A DNA stretch of 37,258 nt from Nostoc sp. T09 (GTDB taxonomy: Bacteria; Cyanobacteriota; Cyanobacteriia; Cyanobacteriales; Nostocaceae), in assembly GCF_002154695.1 (NCBI RefSeq), contig NZ_MTAV01000077.1, positions 1 through 37,258 on the forward strand, written 5' to 3'. Shown here piece by piece: positions 32,910-37,258 of this stretch; position 1 is the first letter of the stretch, and every line of letters starts with the position of its first letter. The translations under genes were made by a program, and so were the position numbers. The notes below the pieces were generated by a model. It was given only the letters and a program-made list of their open reading frames with translations, was not told the DNA's origin and did no database searches.

Positions 32910-35321
32910 ATGAAAAATAACAACTATATTTTTAATTTAAAAGTTCAAAAAATTGAGCAATTTTGTTTATTTGAACTGGCTTGGGGAGAAGGTCAAAGAT
33001 TAACCACACAAATTAACTATCCCCCTGCTCTAACTCAACTATATAAAGACTGGCAACGAGCATATCTCAACTTTTATCGCTCCGACCAAATGCGCGGACG
33101 CACTGTTGACGGTGGTGTAGCTAGACTCACCATCGACTGGCACGCGGAACTTGTGAAAGCAGAAGCTAAATTGATGTATGAGTTTCATCGCTGGTTACGC
33201 AGTGCGGAATTATATGAAATTCGTGCCCAAATTGCTCAAGCAAGTCAGCAACTTATTAAAGAAAAGACCGAAACTAACGAAGCAGTACAAATATTTCTCA
33301 CCTGTGCGCCTTTAGAATTAGCTCGTTTCCCTTGGGAAGCCTGGGAATTAGGTAATGAATTTGCAACCAATCATGCAATTCAATTTATTCGCACACCTTT
33401 AAATATTTCCACACAAGCGCAAGAAAAACGTCAAGGACGACCCCGCATTTTAGCAATTTTGGGTGATGATACTGGGTTGAATTTTAAAGCCGAAAAAGAG
33501 TCACTAAAATCATTGTTGCGGATTGCTGATGTAGAGTTTGTTGGTTGGCAACCACAACACACAGCAGCGGAAGTAATTCAAGAAATCACTGATGCGATCG
33601 CCGATGACCGTGGTTGGGACGTATTATTTTTTGCTGGACACAGTAATGAAACAGACCTGACAGGCGGTGAATTGGGGATTGCGCCTGGTGTGTCGATTTC
33701 GATTAGCGAAATTGCACCACAACTCAGCGCCGCGAACAAACGTGGACTTCAGGTAGCAATTTTCAATTCATGCAGTGGCTTAAGTATTGCTGATGCGTTG
33801 ATTGACTTAGGTTTTGGCCAAGTGGTGGTGATGCGTGAACCCATTCATAACAGCGTCGCCCAAGGATTTATGGTGCGATTTTTACAAGGGCTAGCAAAGC
33901 ATCTTGATGTATACGAGTCTTTAACAGAAGCGCGGCAATTTCTGCGGATGGATAAAAGCCACACTTATCCTTCATCTTACTTAGTGCCTTCTCTGTTCTG
34001 CCATCCGGGAGCCTCACTCTACCGTATTTCGCAGTTTCGATGGAAACAACACCTGCGTCAAAGTATACCAAATCGCTTAGAGGCGATCGCTCTCGCAGTG
34101 AGTCTCAGTCTCGGCGTGCTTGTCCCGTTCCAAGAACTACTTTTAGAGACACGATTACTTACTCAGTCAGTTTACCGCAACACGACAGGCCAAATCTCAT
34201 CGGAGGAAGCGCCCCCAGTCGCTTTAGTCCAAATCGATACAGAGTCGATTTACCGTGCCGGACTCCCAAATACACAACTTTTGCCAATGAACCGCAGTTA
34301 CATCGCCAAGTTGATAGATAGTACGAGAAAGTTAAATGCTTCCGTTGTCGGCTTAGATTTTATATTTGATACACCACAAAAAGATCCCCCATCGGCAGAT
34401 CGAGATTTAGGTGCAGCAGTACGTCAAGCAGTAGATGCAAATATGTGGTTAATGTTTGCGGCTGTTTTGGAAGAAAACAGAGAAGTAGGCGCAAATGAAG
34501 CACTAAGGATTAATGACTGGGATTGGACATTGCAAGGATACATCGATGCTTACCCAAATTTTCTGGAAGTCCCAGATGTTAAACAAGATTGTCGTAAAAC
34601 TTGCCCGTTTCCATATTTGCTGTCTCTCGTACAGTTAGCCAAGCAAGAAGTCGAGGCGTTACCGCAACCCCAAACGAACCGACAGCAAAATCTACGGGCT
34701 GAACTCCTAAATGTAATTCAGCAGCATCAAAAACCGGGTAACTTATCTGCATTATCGCAATGGCGATCGCCTTTTGGTTTACAGCCCATCTTAGATTACT
34801 CAATTCCCCCCGAGCAAGTTTATACCACCATTCCCGCTTGGCAATTAATTGAAAATCCCAATATCAACAAATTCCCTTTACTTTCCAAACAGGTAGTTTT
34901 GATCGCAGTTGGTAGTGATGAACGCTTGGGGATTGCTCACGGTACACCCGATCGCTCTCCAGCCCCAACCGCCGTCAGTTATTGGACACAGCAAGAGTGG
35001 CTGACAGGTGGTGAAACTTTAGCATACATGATTCACCATTTCCTCAACCGTCGCTTGGTAATTCCTATCCCCGATATTTGGATGATTGGGGTGGCAATTA
35101 TTCTCGCTAAAATCACTGTCTTGATTGTTAGAATTCAGCCGCGTTTAAGCCTCAGTCGTCGTCGACAAATTATGGCAGGTGCAGTGGGTGCAGTTATTCT
35201 TTACGGTCTTGCAGGATTGCAACTATATATATCTGCCGCGATTTTACTTCCTTGGTTTTTACCCTCGTCAGTTTTCTTAGCCTACGTTTTACCAGCTACA
35301 AGGAGAAATAATCATGCATAA
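32910..35321 (+). CDS. CHAT-CHASE2 membrane protein
   Basis: The 803-aa protein (starting MKNNNYIFNLKVQ; an upstream GTG at 32874 would add 12 residues) has a cytoplasmic-type CHAT domain at about 60-380 with dyad H244 (FFAGHSNET) and C288 (FNSCSGLSIADAL). A first membrane helix lies near 389-408. A CHASE2 extracellular sensor domain (about 430-700) includes VALVQIDTESIYRAG and VVGLDFIFDT. Three C-terminal helices (about 723-795) follow. CHASE2 normally senses an external signal ahead of a kinase or cyclase, but here the partner is a caspase-fold domain on the N-terminal side. A sensor-protease is therefore a reasonable model, unproven. Its end overlaps the DUF928 start by 8 nt. Confidence 0.9.
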   Translation: MKNNNYIFNLKVQKIEQFCLFELAWGEGQRLTTQINYPPALTQLYKDWQRAYLNFYRSDQMRGRTVDGGVARLTIDWHAELVKAEAKLMYEFHRWLRSAELYEIRAQIAQASQQLIKEKTETNEAVQIFLTCAPLELARFPWEAWELGNEFATNHAIQFIRTPLNISTQAQEKRQGRPRILAILGDDTGLNFKAEKESLKSLLRIADVEFVGWQPQHTAAEVIQEITDAIADDRGWDVLFFAGHSNETDLTGGELGIAPGVSISISEIAPQLSAANKRGLQVAIFNSCSGLSIADALIDLGFGQVVVMREPIHNSVAQGFMVRFLQGLAKHLDVYESLTEARQFLRMDKSHTYPSSYLVPSLFCHPGASLYRISQFRWKQHLRQSIPNRLEAIALAVSLSLGVLVPFQELLLETRLLTQSVYRNTTGQISSEEAPPVALVQIDTESIYRAGLPNTQLLPMNRSYIAKLIDSTRKLNASVVGLDFIFDTPQKDPPSADRDLGAAVRQAVDANMWLMFAAVLEENREVGANEALRINDWDWTLQGYIDAYPNFLEVPDVKQDCRKTCPFPYLLSLVQLAKQEVEALPQPQTNRQQNLRAELLNVIQQHQKPGNLSALSQWRSPFGLQPILDYSIPPEQVYTTIPAWQLIENPNINKFPLLSKQVVLIAVGSDERLGIAHGTPDRSPAPTAVSYWTQQEWLTGGETLAYMIHHFLNRRLVIPIPDIWMIGVAIILAKITVLIVRIQPRLSLSRRRQIMAGAVGAVILYGLAGLQLYISAAILLPWFLPSSVFLAYVLPATRRNNHA

Positions 35322-36045
35322 ATTATTTAGCTTTGCACTCATTCCCTTAGCGATCGCATCTGGTGGGATCGCTAACGAACAACACATTCCTCAATCTGGA
35401 TACATCATTGCTCAACAATCCACAGATTGGATTGCCACAATTTTTCAGCGTCGTCCCAAAAAACGAAATGGGGCTAGGGGGGGAACAATCTGTCCTATTG
35501 CACCTGGCTTAGTTGAAACATACATTGTTTGGAGCGATCGCCCTTTATTTTTATGGCACAGTTCAGGAACCAATCAAGCCGCGCAATTAGTGGTTCGTGA
35601 GTACGACAGCCAAAAAGTAGTATGGCAACAACCTGTAAATATCGCAGATCAAAAAGTTTTCTACAATGCTCAAGAATCTTTAGAACCTGGCAAACTCTAT
35701 CAATGGCAATTATCAGGAAGCCCTGAGAGTACTCCTTGGACAACATTTAAAATCATGCCTGCAAGCGATCGCCAAAAAATTCAAGCAGACTTGCAAACAT
35801 TAGAGCAACAACTCAAAGCCACCAAAGCCTCTTCAGAAGAAATTGCGCTCAAAAAAGCCGAATACTTTCTCAATTACGAAATCAAACACACAACTGAATC
35901 TGGTACTTTTCACCCTTGGGCTGATGCTTTCCAGGTGCTTTACCAAGTTGACAACCCCTCATCATCCTTCATTGCTCAACGCACAAAATTTGTAACAGAT
36001 GTGTGTACCCAACCACCATCATCTACAACATCGCAAATCAAATAA
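35314..36045 (+). CDS. DUF928 family exported protein
   Basis: The 243-aa protein has a signal peptide (MHKLFSFALIPLAIASGGIAN) and then matches the DUF928 pattern: GARGGTICP near residue 51-59, VWSDRPLFLWHSSGT, and YQWQLSGSPE. The family is cyanobacterial and of unknown function; the mature protein probably acts in the periplasm or at the outer membrane. AGGAGA lies 9 nt upstream of the start. The ATG overlaps the CHAT-CHASE2 stop by 8 nt, so translation is likely coupled. It is followed 133 bp later by the TPS exoprotein. Confidence 0.85.
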   Translation: MHKLFSFALIPLAIASGGIANEQHIPQSGYIIAQQSTDWIATIFQRRPKKRNGARGGTICPIAPGLVETYIVWSDRPLFLWHSSGTNQAAQLVVREYDSQKVVWQQPVNIADQKVFYNAQESLEPGKLYQWQLSGSPESTPWTTFKIMPASDRQKIQADLQTLEQQLKATKASSEEIALKKAEYFLNYEIKHTTESGTFHPWADAFQVLYQVDNPSSSFIAQRTKFVTDVCTQPPSSTTSQIK

Positions 36046-36178
36046 AGCATATAGTCATAAATTTTGTAGTAAAAACTTTAGTCATTCATGTTTAAGTACA
36101 AAAGTGCTTACTACAAGATTTGATGATTTTTCTACCTAAAGCTCAAATGTTCATAATATTTCTTAAACTCAACTTTTT

Positions 36179-37258
36179 ATGCTCAATAAATACGGAATCG
36201 ATCATGCGATCGCTAGCATTCTTTTCTTCTGCCTGCTCGCCCCAGCCCAAGCTCAAATCAACCCCGACAACACCTTAGGTGCAGAAAGTTCTCGCCTCAC
36301 ACCCAACGTTTTAATTAATGGTGTAAATGCCGACCAAATTGACGGTGGCGCTTTACGCGGCAGCAATCTGTTTCATAGTTTTACTCAGTTTAATATTAAT
36401 GATGGGCAAAGAGTGTATTTTGGCAACCCTGCCGGAGTGCAAAATATTTTAACGCGGGTCACAGGTGAGCAAGCATCAAATATTTTGGGCACATTGGGAG
36501 TTAATGGTACTGCCAATTTGTTTCTCATCAATCCCAACGGCATTTTATTTGGCAAGAATGCCAGTTTAGATGTGCGCGGTTCCTTTGTTGGGACTACCGC
36601 CAATGCTGTGCAATTTGGTAATCAAGGAATTTTTAGCGCTACAAATCCCCAAGCAGCACCCTTATTAACTATTAATCCTTCAGCGTTGCTGTTTAATCAA
36701 ATTAATCAAAATGCAGCGATTCAAAATAATTCAATTGCACTAGCAGGACAAGACCTGGAGGGTTTTGATGCAATTGGGTTAAGAGTTCCAGATGGAAAGA
36801 GTTTGCTGCTAGTGGGTGGTAATGTCAGCATGGATGGTGGGCAATTAAATGCTTTTGGTGGGCACATAGAGTTAGGAGGATTGGCGGAAGCTGGAAATGT
36901 AAATCTTCTCTGGAATGGGGATAATTTGAGCTTAGGTTTTCCTGAGAATGTAACTCGTGCAGATGTATCCCTTACTAATCAAGCACGTGTATCTGTAACT
37001 GGTGCTGGTGGCGGTAATATTGCAGTCAATGCCCGAAATTTAGAAATTTTGGAAGAAAGTGTACTTTCTGCTGGTATTGCACAAGGTTTGGGGACACCTG
37101 AAACTGTTGCAGGGAATATTACGCTCAATGCGATAGGAGAAATGGTTATCGGTTCTGGGAGTGAAATTGGCAATGTAGTGTACTGGGGAGCAAAAGGCAA
37201 TGGAGGTAATATTAGCATTGATTCTGGTAATTTCTTATTACAAGAGGGCGCTTATCTT
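36179..37258 (+). CDS. Two-partner-secretion haemagglutinin-like exoprotein, N-terminal part
   Basis: The gene runs off the window end; 360 codons are seen. The signal peptide MLNKYGIDHAIASILFFCLL ends near AQA (residue 26). The TPS domain follows (about 27-250): NVLINGVNADQIDGGALRGS, HSFTQFNINDGQRVYF, and the diagnostic LINPNGILFG. Beta-helix repeats such as GGNIAVNARNLEI begin after about residue 275. Such TpsA proteins are exported by a TpsB/FhaC outer-membrane pore, not present in the window. It is the last visible gene of the sigma-like/DUF1822/CHAT-CHASE2/DUF928 cluster. No clear ribosome site precedes the ATG. Confidence 0.92.
   Translation, partial: MLNKYGIDHAIASILFFCLLAPAQAQINPDNTLGAESSRLTPNVLINGVNADQIDGGALRGSNLFHSFTQFNINDGQRVYFGNPAGVQNILTRVTGEQASNILGTLGVNGTANLFLINPNGILFGKNASLDVRGSFVGTTANAVQFGNQGIFSATNPQAAPLLTINPSALLFNQINQNAAIQNNSIALAGQDLEGFDAIGLRVPDGKSLLLVGGNVSMDGGQLNAFGGHIELGGLAEAGNVNLLWNGDNLSLGFPENVTRADVSLTNQARVSVTGAGGGNIAVNARNLEILEESVLSAGIAQGLGTPETVAGNITLNAIGEMVIGSGSEIGNVVYWGAKGNGGNISIDSGNFLLQEGAYL

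Noticed and set aside
34040-34321. 93-aa ORF inside the CHAT-CHASE2 gene
   Set aside because: It is an alternate-frame shadow of a well-supported long gene.

Overview
The window is from a cyanobacterium, most likely a filamentous Nostocales-type genome. Supporting signs are many GCGATCGC (HIP1) octamers inside and between genes, abundant short palindromic intergenic repeats, a stand-alone KdpD-Usp protein, TPR-CHAT and CHAT-CHASE2 proteins, DUF1822 and DUF928 proteins, a chlorophyll-catabolism-type Rieske oxygenase and a Prx5-glutaredoxin hybrid. The assignment rests on gene content only. I recognised no rRNA, tRNA or CRISPR.

Layout. (1) 1-2.4 kb: repeat-rich leader, a kdpC 3' remnant, a KdpD-like sensor (N-terminal domain plus Usp) and an SMR transporter. 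(2) 2.4-5.3 kb: a flavoprotein of the carotene desaturase superfamily with an embedded high-potential-type Rieske domain (minus strand), divergent from a TetR regulator. (3) 5.5-7.5 kb: an AT-rich pair, a small XRE regulator and an OLD-like ATPase with a possible TOPRIM end, resembling a defence or mobile cassette. (4) 7.7-16.3 kb: a metabolic and redox block with an SDR preceded by an overlapping 46-aa ORF, a decayed sulfonate-type ABC binding protein, fumarylacetoacetase, a Gdx/SugE-type SMR transporter, a PEP mutase/isocitrate lyase-family enzyme, glutathione peroxidase, an atypical SDR, an alpha/beta-hydrolase fold protein lacking its nucleophile, and the peroxiredoxin-glutaredoxin hybrid. 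(5) 16.2-19.5 kb: an AT-rich lipase-like gene sits between two copies of the prx-grx 3' end plus terminator, followed by a Pao/LLS1-like Rieske oxygenase. (6) 19.9-23.1 kb: an ECF42-type sigma factor divergent from YCII (DGPF), SnoaL-like and two VOC genes, with a duplicated, nearly symmetric ECF42-like promoter between. (7) 23.4-25.6 kb: a truncated methyltransferase, a MITE-like element nested in another repeat, a small exported protein and a dense repeat field. (8) 25.6-37.3 kb, all plus strand: a TPR-CHAT protein, then sigma-like protein, DUF1822, CHAT-CHASE2, DUF928 and the start of a two-partner-secretion haemagglutinin that runs off the end.

The last block is the best candidate for an undescribed system. 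It combines a divergent sigma-like regulator, two caspase-fold (CHAT) proteins with visible His/Cys dyads, one of them anchored in the membrane with a CHASE2 sensor, an exported DUF928 protein and a large secreted TPS exoprotein. Gene order and the 8-nt overlap between the CHAT-CHASE2 and DUF928 genes suggest they work together, possibly in controlled display or processing of a surface protein. That function is inference. Apart from this block, the clearest regulatory logic is the ECF42 island, where sigma factor and DGPF genes face one another across the duplicated promoter.
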